Part shown: positions 9,523 through 17,973 of the stretch, in pieces
Position numbering within the stretch: position 1 is the stretch's first letter
How the letters are laid out: each line of letters opens with the position of its first letter
Source: Chara braunii
Lineage: Eukaryota > Streptophyta > Charophyceae > Charales > Characeae
NCBI GenBank assembly: GCA_003427395.1
Contig: BFEA01000175.1
Span: 2,301,205 to 2,327,812 of the forward strand
Direction of reading: 5' to 3'
Length of the DNA: 26,608 bases
Program-made: the position numbers and the translations under genes
The notes under the pieces: generated by a model
What the model saw: only the letters and a program-made list of their open reading frames with translations
What the model was told of the DNA's origin: nothing
Database searches by the model: none

Positions 9523-10572
9523 CAGACCGAACTTCTAGCTGAGGTGCTCAAACGTTCGGGTTTTCGAGTTCGGAGTTTCGGCTTGAATCAAACGCCGGTA
9601 ACCTTGCGTATGTATGTGTGTGTGTGTGTGTATGTGTGTATATGTGTTGATATGTGCATGCTTTCTACAATTCCTCAAGATTATCGTGATCAAATAGGAC
9701 CTATCCCTTTTGGAGGTCGGTCCGAAAAAGGATACAGTAAAGAGTATGTTGTATACTATATAATAAATACACACTGACAAACAACTTGAACTAGAGCAAT
9801 AGTAAAGATATACAATGAAACACATACGCCATACTAGATATCAATTGAAAAAAGAACCTAGGTATCGCTGAATATTATTTAGTACGTTATGCATAACCCC
9901 CTAACATTTTTGTTCAACAAATTCATAGGATTGAAAGATTCAGGAATTATAATGCTCATTGATTGTTTAATAGACTTGTATTGGATTTGAATCTAGTATC
10001 CTTAGTAATCACGAATCCTGAAGTTTTTGTTTGTTAACAGTTATAAATGTTCTGACGTTAGGATCAATTACTTTTAAAGTTATGTTATGGAGATTAATTT
10101 TCGCTCTCATTTTGCTCTGTAGTGGATTGAGATATTGCATGGTGTGGTCAAGGAGAGTGATAAGGATAAAACGATATATTGTTTGGCAATGTTGAGTGCA
10201 ATGAAGTTTTAAGGATGAATGGTTAACGCTATATAAAAACGAGTAAGAAAAAAATGTACATCTACTAATAAAGTACGCGATGTGCCAAACATGCACTCAA
10301 CTTATACCCATGGGTATCCCAATAACACATTTCCAAACCCAATTTTCAAAAGATGTGTACATATTGAAGATTAATCAACGGTGAATGCAGGATAATATGA
10401 AATATGATTGATTATACCGTTAGAAGCAGGGAGATAATGTTTTTTACCTCATTTGCAGCAACAAGAGCGTGTCGCTTGCTTCATGAGCAAACAAGAATCC
10501 AAATTTGTTTTTGATTCGAAGATTTTGGGGTATCTATCATTAAATGCATTGATAGGGATAACTTTATAGCGT
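9523..10572 (-). repeat. Interspersed repeat copy 2 with TG tract
   Basis: After a unique linker (9523-9608), a TG/TATG tract (about 9609-9655) leads into the second copy of the repeat at 8203. The copy ends with a third, more diverged version of the 328 bp block (10320-10572). The offset to copy 1 is about 1445-1453 bp. The copies differ by many substitutions and small indels, so this duplication is much older than the 8867/9195 one. Confidence 0.8.
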
Positions 10573-11982
10573 CTGGTAATAGCGGTTTTAGCTCGTTTAG
10601 GTAACGAAATCGAGTCATTCGAGTACGTCATAGTAGTATGTATTAATGGACTCAATAAACCACGAAGACGTCACTATAAGACCAACATGATGTCTTAAAA
10701 TCATGTTACTATCGTTCTTCGAACATAACGCACCTTAATAATAAATAAACAAATTAAATTTTTGGACTTTCACCTATGTACAACCAAAATGAGGGTGAAT
10801 TGTGTTCGAGTGATAATGGTAAAAAAATTCAAATAGTATTTTTTTACAATAAGATAACAGACCTTAAGCGCATTAGTACATACACCAAATGATGGCTTGA
10901 ACTGCATTGGTGAACTATTGGAAGTTATGTTTATGCATAAACATGCGATAGAGAAGTTTTTTAAGCCCTAGGTTATCAACGAGAATTTGTGTATAGTCTC
11001 ATTTGTTAACTGGTTTTAGACCTTCTTATATTCCTAATGACATATAGCGAGATTTTGACTATTCAAGAGCTGCAAAGCACGCCTTTTGATCAAATCGATG
11101 CAAATGAAAGAGGATATTAAGCGACTTATCTCCCCCTGTAATCGTGAATCTATCAATGAGGATTTTATCTTATAGTTGGAAACATGGTCATCAATGTTAT
11201 TTATATGTTTATTTTGATACAGTCGTTATATTAGAATATGCCATGCAATTGTTTTTAATAAAGGGAAAAAAATTATGATCATTAGTCTTTTTTAGAAAAC
11301 ATGAAAAAAAAATTTTGATTATCCGAAATAAGCAAAAATGATTCTCAAAAGTTTTAAATTTCAACAGTCATGACAAATTCAGTTGAGTTAGAGAAGAGTG
11401 ATATGGTACAAACCTTGTTTGTTTGAAAAGATTTTTGATAGCGAGGTTTCATGCAAAGCATTGTAATATGACGTGAGTCATTCAGTATAGTCATATTCTT
11501 CATGAGGGAGCAATGAAAATAAGTAAAGTTCTTAGTTTGGCAAAAGCAAGAGCGAGACAAAGCATCACTCACACTTCCCATATAATAAAACAACGACTGA
11601 TAATTTAAAAAATTTGAAAGAGTATGGATTGTCATATTTTTAATTTGATCAACGTTTGATCTAGGATTAGAAAAACATCGTGACAAAAGTTAGAGAAAGT
11701 TGTATAAATGAGTTCCTTTAGTGAAATTTTGTGGAGAAAGAAGTCATACAAGACACCTTTATCCATTCTCTAAAATTTGTTCCACTATCAGGGCTGTGTA
11801 GATATTGAATAAGATTCTTTTGTAATTAGTTGGAATATATATATATATAATAAAAAAAAATATTTGATAAAAGATGATTGAAGTTTTTCTTCAAACAATT
11901 AACTTGTAATTAACCTGCAAAACCAAGGGGATGATAGTTGTGCATTGCCATGTTTAAGTAAGAAGACGTTGAACAGGGGGGA

Positions 11983-11985
<3 letters not shown>
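10573..11985. other. AT-rich; no gene seen
   Basis: About 1.4 kb of AT-rich sequence. The longest ORF is 110 codons on the minus strand at 11354-11686, with no recognisable motif. A short (TA)n lies near 11837-11849. Confidence 0.55.
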
Positions 11986-12077
<92 letters not shown>

Positions 12078-12078
12078 N

Positions 12079-12120
<42 letters not shown>

Positions 12121-12184
12121 AAAAGATATAGATTGTGAGAGAGTGTGTGTGTGTGGGTGTGTGTGTGTGTGAGGGTGAGGGGGG

Positions 12185-12260
<76 letters not shown>
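11986..12260. repeat. Compound (GA)n/(GT)n microsatellite
   Basis: (GA)n from about 11986 to 12077, an N at 12078, more (GA)n to about 12118, a GT-rich stretch at 12143-12180, then (GA)n at 12187-12260. GAGAGACAAAAAGATAT occurs at the right edge of both GA tracts (about 12113 and 12255), so part of the tract was duplicated. Ser/Leu and Arg/Glu repeat ORFs here are artefacts. Confidence 0.95.
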
Positions 12261-12262
<2 letters not shown>

Positions 12263-12741
12263 AAAAGATATGAGATCATATTGTTATGAAATACAACCTA
12301 CACAAAATTGAAAAGAGCGACCTACATATAATTTCAACTTAACACCAATAAAGCAAAAAATAGTTAAACAGGAAACATGAAGTAGTACTACATGAAGCAC
12401 GGTATTGGGTCCCATAACCATTTTTAAATTTACGACCCTTATATCCAAAACACAATTACCCAAAAAAAAAATTTTGAAACCACCAAAGAGGAGATGCTAG
12501 CAAAACAAATTGAAAAGAGTATAAATCATCTTAACGAAGTACTCTAGAAAAAAAAAAAGTTGTTAGGGGAGATGAGAGCAAACTGTTTGTAATCGTACGA
12601 AAGTTCACGTCAATTAAGACTAGTAACAATATCCAAACAAACCAACTTTTTTTTTTTGACAAACCAATTCTACGAGTTGCTGAGGCAAAATCTTGTGTCT
12701 GTACAACAAGCATGTGCAGTAAAACAATGTTATGACGAAGT
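12261..12741. other. No gene seen
   Basis: AT-rich sequence with A and T homopolymers. It separates the GA microsatellite from the next ORF. Confidence 0.5.
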
Positions 12742-13152
12742 TCATTTGATCACAACATTATCTGATTTAACTTGCAAAACTTCAATCACCGTGAAGTGTT
12801 CATCAAAGTTACTTAAGGGAGTGCGCAGGGGTGTCATGTTGCCATTGCTTCCAATTCGGCTCCTTGGAGGGGAGTTCAAAACAATGACATTACGCAATGG
12901 ATTGATATGAGTATGCGCATCCATTTGAGCGTCGAGAGAACTTTCAACTTGATCAGGTGTCTTCACGAGTGTATCTTCTGGTTTGCATAAGGGATTCACT
13001 TTGGGAATTGGGGTTGAGGAGTGATGCCCATCACAAACAGTAGAAGGAGAGGAATGCCCTTTTGTAATCATCGAGGACATCTGGGTGCGCATTCGCTCCA
13101 GTCGGGACAAAGAATTTGTTGGAGGGAATAAAATATTGTTTGGTCTTCTCAT
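12742..13152 (-). CDS. Unknown 136-residue Ser/Pro/Thr-rich ORF
   Basis: An uninterrupted minus-strand ORF from ATG at 13152. The composition looks protein-like: Pro-directed Ser/Thr sites (NSPPRSR, MTPLRTPL), a Lys/Pro stretch (KVNPLCKPEDTLVKTPDQV) and a C-terminal aliphatic end (DEHFTVIEVLQVK). I see no enzyme motif, signal peptide or membrane segment. It lies divergently 160 bp from the start of the PLE remnant on the plus strand. It could be an ORF or exon belonging to another repeat family. The plus-strand ORF over the same bases (12656-12910) has a less protein-like composition. Function unknown. Confidence 0.35.
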   Translation of the reverse strand: MRRPNNILFPPTNSLSRLERMRTQMSSMITKGHSSPSTVCDGHHSSTPIPKVNPLCKPEDTLVKTPDQVESSLDAQMDAHTHINPLRNVIVLNSPPRSRIGSNGNMTPLRTPLSNFDEHFTVIEVLQVKSDNVVIK

Positions 13153-13312
13153 GTTTAATCTTGTTGTTCATAATCCAGATGAGACGGTCTCAGTTTCCGC
13201 TTGGATGCAGGTTGACGAAAACATGTGAAGGAGGTCCAAGTTTTTCACAAGGGATAATAATCATACACACAAACGTTTTTGCAAACTAGGATTTTGCAAC
13301 AACTGGTTGTAG

Positions 13313-13594
13313 GATAAGTTTTTCAATGCCACTGAGACTCTGCAAAGGAGGAAAGCACATGCCGACTTCATCGATAAACTAAAACTTAAAGACGCGGTGG
13401 AGGAAGCACGAAAGAAAGACCTTGAAGAAATTGCTAGATTAAGGGAGATTGGTTGGAAGGTTGAGAAGCAAAAAGGGAAAGTATATGACATTGAGAAAGA
13501 AAAAACGCAGGGAAAAGAAAAGAAGGAAAAAGCAGGGGGGGAAAGGATAAACGAAAATGAAAAATGGAAGAAGATGGGAAGGAGGATAAAATAA
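13313..13594 (+). pseudogene. PLE N-terminal coiled-coil segment
   Basis: The frame opens after TAG at 13310-13312. The same frame upstream of that stop (NNWL) may also have been coding. It encodes about 93 residues rich in Lys/Glu/Arg with heptad-like spacing (ATETLQRRKAHADF, then EEARKKDLEEIARLREIG), predicting a coiled coil. It ends at TAA at 13592-13594. The coding sense continues in another frame (ASNFGDFLRILSEKLKEV), so this is a frameshifted part of one larger protein rather than a separate gene. Confidence 0.55.
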
Positions 13595-13595
13595 A

Positions 13596-14430
13596 GAAGT
13601 GAGTGGCCTCAAACTTCGGGGATTTTCTAAGGATATTGTCTGAGAAATTAAAAGAAGTATAAAAGAAATCGAGTTTAAAGGATACTAAGTTGGAAGAATT
13701 GAAATTGTTGAGAGCAGAAAGACAACTGAGAGAGCTGAGGGAAAATTTGAGCTTTGAGAAGAGAAAGAGGGAGACTGGGTCCCTGATAAAACTGAGAAAA
13801 GGGAAGGTTAGATCGCGATCAAACCTGCTGAAAAAGGCGGGCAAGGGGAAAAACGCTAAGCCGGTTGAAGTATCTTTGGATGAGGATAGTCAGGGTAAGG
13901 ACACAGTGGTGCAGAATCTGAGCGGTAAGATGGAGGGATCAGACGGAGGGAACAGGGAGGTGTCTGAATTGAAGGATCTCATAAAAGAATTGCTTGCAGC
14001 AAAAGGGAAGGATGCAAGTAGTAGCAATGCGGGAGGAGAGCAGGGGACGATGAATGCGGCGATCGTGATGGAGCATGCAGAGCAGAAAGGAGAGGTCGCT
14101 CAACCGAGAAAAAAAAACGAGAAAGGCAAGGAGAAGGAAGATGGTGTGTTGAGTCTGTATTTTAAAGATCGTGTTGCGTACTATGATGCAATGCATTACA
14201 CTAAGATACAGAAATTGTGCAAGAAGAAGGTTGTACCGTACAAGCGGAAAAAAGTCGGGGTATGGGAGCTGGTCAGACTAGACTTTGAGGCGTTACTGAA
14301 GATGGAAAAACCTGTGCAGGAGAAAGAAGAGATTAAAGCGGAGAAGTTGAGTGAGGTATCAGAGGAATCGTTTAAAAGCAGTTCAAGTTCAGACGATGAA
14401 ACCCAAAACGATGACATAGTGGGAAACTAG
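13596..14430 (+). pseudogene. PLE SAP-like segment with charged linkers
   Basis: The frame resumes after a shift near 13594-13600, has a TAA at 13660-13662, and then runs open from about 13663 to TAG at 14428-14430. The order is a second coiled-coil-like stretch (LEELKLLRAERQLRELREN), a basic Lys-rich linker, an acidic/Ser linker, then MHYTKIQKLCKKKVVPYKRK followed by VGVWELVRLDFEALL. That last piece fits the SAP pattern: two short helices around a Gly/Lys turn, with Leu/Val spacing and a conserved Cys-Lys-Lys. SAP domains usually bind DNA. It ends in an acidic Ser tail (SSSSSDDETQ). The stop at 14428 results from a one-base shift, since the next frame continues at once with ENASKRALLRACEKLAGW. 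Confidence 0.6.
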
Positions 14431-16070
14431 AGAATGCTAGCAAGCGAGCACTATTGAGAGCATGCGAGAAACTAGCCGGATGGGCCAACCACCACAAAGG
14501 GAGGATTAGACGAGAAATCCGTAACTTGTTGAAATTGCTAGTTATAATACTATGTCTAAGAGGGGATATAAAGTGGGGTAAAACTTTTGTAAAATACTAG
14601 ATGATTTTGAAGGTAGATGACTGGGCTACCTTCTTGAATGAGAAAAGTTGTGTCTACCTTATGGTTTCTCTTTTTTTCAAGCTCACCTATGCTGGGAAGA
14701 CAGAAAGGGATTTGCATACCAGATGATCCGAACATGTACGATCTGCAGGCACTCGACCTAAACAGAAAGTGCATAGATGGTTGGGAAAGGTAGGCACCGA
14801 CAACTATGTGCCATTGCCTCGGTGGTTTGGGGATAAAAACTCGCTTGCTAGTACGGATAAATTTATTATTGGTTGTATGAATCCCGGCTTAAATATGATG
14901 AAAGAAAAAAACAAACCCTCCAAGAGAAAACCTAGGAAGAAACAAAAAACTTTGGGCAGGGTGTCGTGTTGTAAAACTGCATTGTTTTTTCACTGTCAAC
15001 AATCAGAAATACACTCTGAACATGACCTACTAAAAATCATGAAGCCGGCGAGGAACAAAGGAGGAATAATGATTGAGAATAAGAAAGGGGAGCAATGGCT
15101 GAAGTCTTGGAGTTTGGTCAAACTTTTGTATGGCTACAACAAAGTTGTAATTGGCGGACGAGTGTGTTTGTTAAAAGATTCAAAGCATCTCATCCAAACG
15201 GGGGGTGAATGACATATTAATGATCTAAGGAAAACAAAAAGCAGATTTGAAACCGCCAAGGCTGAAGTAATAATCATTCTTAGGCAACCGTGGAAAAGAA
15301 AAATATTGTATAAAAATAAACTGGAAGAGCTAGTAGAATTATATATGGGAATTAAGCTATTGAGTACCACTCGAGGAAGACAAATCACCAGGGGCATCAT
15401 CACGAGAGTCACAAAAAACGTTTTTGGTATAAATCACAGGCATGTGATTACCATTAAGCTCCTTTTTTATGACTCAGTAAGTAAAAGGAAAGTACATGCA
15501 TGTGCTAAAGAATAGATAAAGGAAAAAATTGTACCAGTGTGCCTATCTAACCTGTTGATTGGAAGAATGTGAACCATCTGGCAGAAAAAGAAATTTGTCG
15601 GGGACATGCTGCATAATCATCAGCACTTTGCAAGAGGAAGTGGTCAGACCTGCACTTGCAAAAACTTTAACCTGCCGAGGCATAATGGGCATGTTCAGGT
15701 TAGATTAAATGACATTGGAGGGATTCGATGTTTTGTAACGAATGCAAAAAACATACCGCATCCGAGGAGCCTCCTCACAAAGAAGCAAGTGAATTGTGCT
15801 TATAATGACGCGTTGGAGAATTGTGCTTATAATGACGCGTTGGAGCCTTTGAAAAAGATTGGGGTGATTGGACTAGGAGAAAGAATGCATATGGATTGGA
15901 GAGAGATATGCATAAAGAGTGACTTGCACCATGTTGGTTGTGATGCCGAGTATGTAATATGGTTGAAGCAATATTTTGCAGGTCTAGTTCTCTCACCTCT
16001 GAAACCCCGGGGCAACGCTGGTGGAATGCCCAATTTTGTAAGAAGCAGGTATGACTATGATGTATTGTAG
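14430..16070 (+). pseudogene. PLE GIY-YIG endonuclease plus CxC linker
   Basis: One continuous frame of 547 codons, broken only by stops at 14598 (TAG), 14724 (TGA), 15210 (TGA), 15513 (TAG) and 15570 (TGA) before the final TAG at 16068. The nuclease starts with SCVYLMV (GIY position) and LTYAGKTERDLHTR (YIG position with the following Arg). Next come SEHVRSAG, KVHRWLGKVGTDNYVPLP and FIIGCMNPGLN, the usual helix and His/Tyr/Asn landmarks. A basic region follows (KPSKRKPRKKQK), then a domain with GGRVCLLKDSKHLIQ and TTRGRQITRGIITRV, and then CTCKNFNLPRHNGHVQVRL, where CTC at 15651-15659 is the CxC motif. The frame ends abruptly after LVLSPLKPRGNAGG. No RT motif follows. The TGA at 14724 lies inside the nuclease, so the protein cannot work. 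Confidence 0.75.
15791..15844 (+). repeat. 27 bp in-frame tandem duplication
   Basis: Two perfect copies (15791-15817 and 15818-15844) of a unit beginning GAATTGTGCTTATAATGACG. They encode NCAYNDALE twice within the linker after the CxC motif. The duplication preserves the frame and is recent, since the copies are identical. Confidence 0.95.
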
Positions 16071-16335
16071 GATTGATCGATGTGAAAGTGAATTTCCCGT
16101 TATTTTCGTTCCTTTTTAGACGTCGGTACCAACGATCACGTAGGTAGTAACATTGAGTCGACACTAGTGTGGCCGAGGGGGGGCTGTGTTAGATAAAAGA
16201 GAGTTACTGACAGTTTGAACTCCTCTTGACTTGAGCAGTGGACAAAAGGGTCGAGCGCTGGTGGTTTTTGTACCAGCGATGTTGGATGTTCTTTGTTGTG
16301 ATACATAAAGTTCATGGACACCTGAAATTTTGTAT
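16065..16335 (-). repeat. Repeat R, copy 1 (inverted relative to 19420-19692)
   Basis: The reverse complement matches 19420-19692 over about 270 bp at roughly 90% by eye. Shared landmarks include ATACAAAATTTCAGGTGTCC, CACAACAAAGAACA, GCTCGACCCTT, AGTAACTCTCTTTTAT, GACTCAATGTTACTACCTAC and TTCACTTTCACATC. It starts where the PLE frame ends and stops where an inverted LINE endonuclease fragment begins. It has no long ORF without stops in its outer part. Confidence 0.9.
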
Positions 16336-16540
16336 GAATGCCTAGGCTTATTTCAACTGACTCATGTTCGTGTGGGAACATGTCTTTAGCCTGCATCCAC
16401 AACGTCATATGGTTTGTGACCCTGTCAGGGATACCTTTGTCCTTGAGGATATTCACATTTAGTCTGAATGGGGGACGGGCATTGTCAAACTGATCTTCCG
16501 CACAGACTAGGTAGTGGTCCTATAGGGAATAAATCATGAA
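16336..16540 (-). pseudogene. Inverted LINE endonuclease C-terminal fragment
   Basis: The minus strand reads DHYLVCAEDQ, then FDNARPPFRLNV, then KGIPDRVTNHMTLWMQAKDM without a stop. APE-type endonucleases of plant LINEs end in an SDHxP motif followed by a Phe-Arg-Leu-Asn-like segment, which is what is seen here. The adjacent plus-strand LINE lacks exactly this part of its endonuclease. The piece abuts the start of that LINE's ORF1 in the opposite orientation. It is either the product of a 5' inversion of the same insertion or a fragment of another copy. Confidence 0.6.
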
Positions 16541-17027
16541 ACTGCACCATAGACAGTCGTCTCATACTACCCCTCGTACGAGGAAAAAAACAAACCTTTT
16601 CCTACGAATGGGGGACGGGTTGGTATCTATTTTTCCGCTGGTCGAAATTGGCAGGCATATTATTGATCTGGAACACCATGGGAAAGCAATCATATACATT
16701 GGCTTCCTAGACTTTATTCCAGTAATAGGTGCTCAGGAACAACGGGATCAATTACCGATCTAATGGCCGTCCCTAACCTCCTTCTTACTCTAAGACGCTG
16801 ACCAGCTGGATAATATCAAGATTGGCTCGAAACTGTCTGCGAAAGACGTGGCAAATTGATTGGCCTTGGCTGAAATGCATGGCATAATTGGTGCCCAAGA
16901 CTTTGTTCACCAATTAGGTAATAACAAGTACCTCATAAAGGAGTTATCCACCTCTCCTCAACAGTCCATTCCAAACCGCATCCAAGCGTCTGGCGGCAAT
17001 GACCGTGCTAATGGTCCTGCCGCATAA
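16536..17027 (+). pseudogene. LINE ORF1 remnant
   Basis: The first open part, 16536-16763, encodes LRMGDGLVSIFPLVEIGRHI and then EHHGKAIIYIGFLDFIP. After a shift and stops near 16764-16800, the frame ending at 17027 reads DQLDNIKIGSKLSAKDVAN, then TGA (16857-16859), then LALAEMHGIIGAQDFVHQLG, and ends in GPAA and TAA at 17025-17027. ORF2 begins inside it at 17011. LINE ORF1 proteins normally bind nucleic acid, but I see no CCHC knuckle or RRM, so the assignment rests on position just upstream of ORF2. No product is expected. Confidence 0.5.
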
Positions 17028-17440
17028 GATCAGGGTTGGGAGTTGGAATGTTAGGGGCTTGGGAGATCCATTAACAGAAAAAGTCGATAATAAAAACATG
17101 GGTTTATTGTCAGGATGTCAACATTCTTTGTTTACAAGAAAGAAAGTTGAACATGGAGAAAATAAATATGAACTTTAATTGGTGGTCGGACCCAGAGTTT
17201 TGCTTGTCTGGAGATGGCTTAAGGGAGGAGTCGCCATGCTAAATAATGGAGACTTGGAAGAAGACGTTTTGGACTGGTTTGGCGGCCCTGGAGGGAGATG
17301 GGTCTGGGTAAAGATGGCAGTAGGCAACAAAGATTGAGCGGTGTTGTCTAAATATGCCTTCATGGAAAACATCATATTGGTGGGTGACTGAAATGTGGGA
17401 TTTAACCCAGGCCGAGACACCCCTAATCCAACACTGTTTC
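17011..17440 (+). pseudogene. LINE ORF2, APE endonuclease N-terminal part
   Basis: ATG at 17011 opens a frame beginning MVLPHKIRVGSWNVRGLGDP. The SWNVRGL string is the typical first strand of plant LINE endonucleases, carrying the catalytic Asn. Further on come WLKGGVAML, a Trp-rich strand (GGRWVWVKM) and IILVGD-stop-NVGFNPGRDT, the site of the conserved GDxN motif. The frame stays in register but carries TAA at 17176-17178, TGA at 17335-17337 and TGA at 17389-17391. The last stop replaces the variable residue of GDxN, probably a Trp codon. The domain is cut at about 17440 by foreign DNA. The His-containing C-terminal SDH part is missing here but appears inverted at 16336-16540. Confidence 0.75.
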
Positions 17441-17973
17441 GAGTGAACAGACCGGTAGCTTCCGTTTCCTCGTCCGTAGCCCCTGTTGTACTGCCCACCC
17501 ACCTGTGCAGGCACAAAGTTCGGACCCCCAACTTCCCAGTGCTGAGCTGGGGCAAGGGTCAGACCATAAGTCATGGGAGCGAATGCATACGGAGGGGTAG
17601 TATTGGGGAAAGTTTGCGGAGCCGGAAAAGGATGTGGGTAGAAACCACCATGAGATTGAAACGGAGGAGAAGGCGGAGCTGTTGCAGACTGGAAAGGAGG
17701 CATAGGTGGTTGAGCTTGGGGAGGCTGAGAAGTTGTGTTCTCCATCCAGTACCTCCCACAGTTCGACCACCTACCCCTCCCCCTTCCCCTACCCTGCGCC
17801 CGCATACGTTGCCCCCCCTTACCAAAGTAACATACGATAGGATACCCCACAACCCTTAGCTTCCACCCCCGCCACCATAAAGCAGGCAGATACAACAAAG
17901 GACAATACACACAAAAAAATACGAATTCGCCCGCTTCCAACGATAGTGAAGATCGTTCACAAGCCCCGGGCAT
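17239..17973 (-). CDS. Pro/Gly-rich gag-like ORF nested in the LINE
   Basis: A 244-codon minus-strand ORF. Only the part upstream of about 17440 is likely real; the rest is antisense to the LINE endonuclease. The real part carries a possible broken zinc knuckle (VCYFGKGGQRM, with one expected Cys missing), an Arg-Gly run (GRGRGRGRW), then a Pro-rich region (PPQAQPPMPPFQ, SPPFQSHGGFYPHPFPAP) and a Gly-Arg end (QYNRGYGRGNGSYR). RG-rich tracts beside a CCHC-like knuckle are common in retroelement nucleocapsid or gag proteins, so I infer a gag-like fragment that came in with the insert. A Pro-rich host protein is the alternative. No protease or RT of that element is seen. Confidence 0.35.
   Translation of the reverse strand: MPGACERSSLSLEAGEFVFFCVYCPLLYLPALWWRGWKLRVVGYPIVCYFGKGGQRMRAQGRGRGRGRWSNCGRYWMENTTSQPPQAQPPMPPFQSATAPPSPPFQSHGGFYPHPFPAPQTFPNTTPPYAFAPMTYGLTLAPAQHWEVGGPNFVPAQVGGQYNRGYGRGNGSYRSVHSKQCWIRGVSAWVKSHISVTHQYDVFHEGIFRQHRSIFVAYCHLYPDPSPSRAAKPVQNVFFQVSII

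Larger units (their letters stand above)
13313..16070 (+). mobile_element. N-terminal-EN Penelope-like element, 5' part (dead)
   Basis: Four segments lie in order on one strand: coiled coil (13313-13594), SAP-like region (13596-14430), GIY-YIG nuclease (about 14601-14890) and a basic linker ending in a CxC motif (15651-15659). A known PLE clade, Chlamys and Naiad, has an N-terminal GIY-YIG endonuclease joined to a C-terminal RT through a short domain with a CxC motif. The order seen here matches the front half of that design, and Chlamys elements are reported from green algae. The RT that should follow is absent: homology stops at about 16065, where an unrelated inverted repeat begins. Lesions comprise at least two frameshifts and seven internal stops. 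A GA microsatellite lies 1 kb upstream; this clade is reported to favour microsatellites, but the true 5' end is not visible. Confidence 0.7.

Noticed and set aside
11899-12279. Ser/Leu and Arg/Glu repeat ORFs
   Set aside because: Direct translation of the GA/GT microsatellite.
13434-13844. 136-codon minus-strand ORF rich in Ser/Phe/Leu
   Set aside because: Antisense shadow of the Lys/Glu-rich coiled-coil sequence on the plus strand.
14601-15572. Selenocysteine recoding of the in-frame TGA codons
   Set aside because: TAG stops occur in the same frame and upstream parts are frameshifted, so simple decay explains it better; kept only as something to test.
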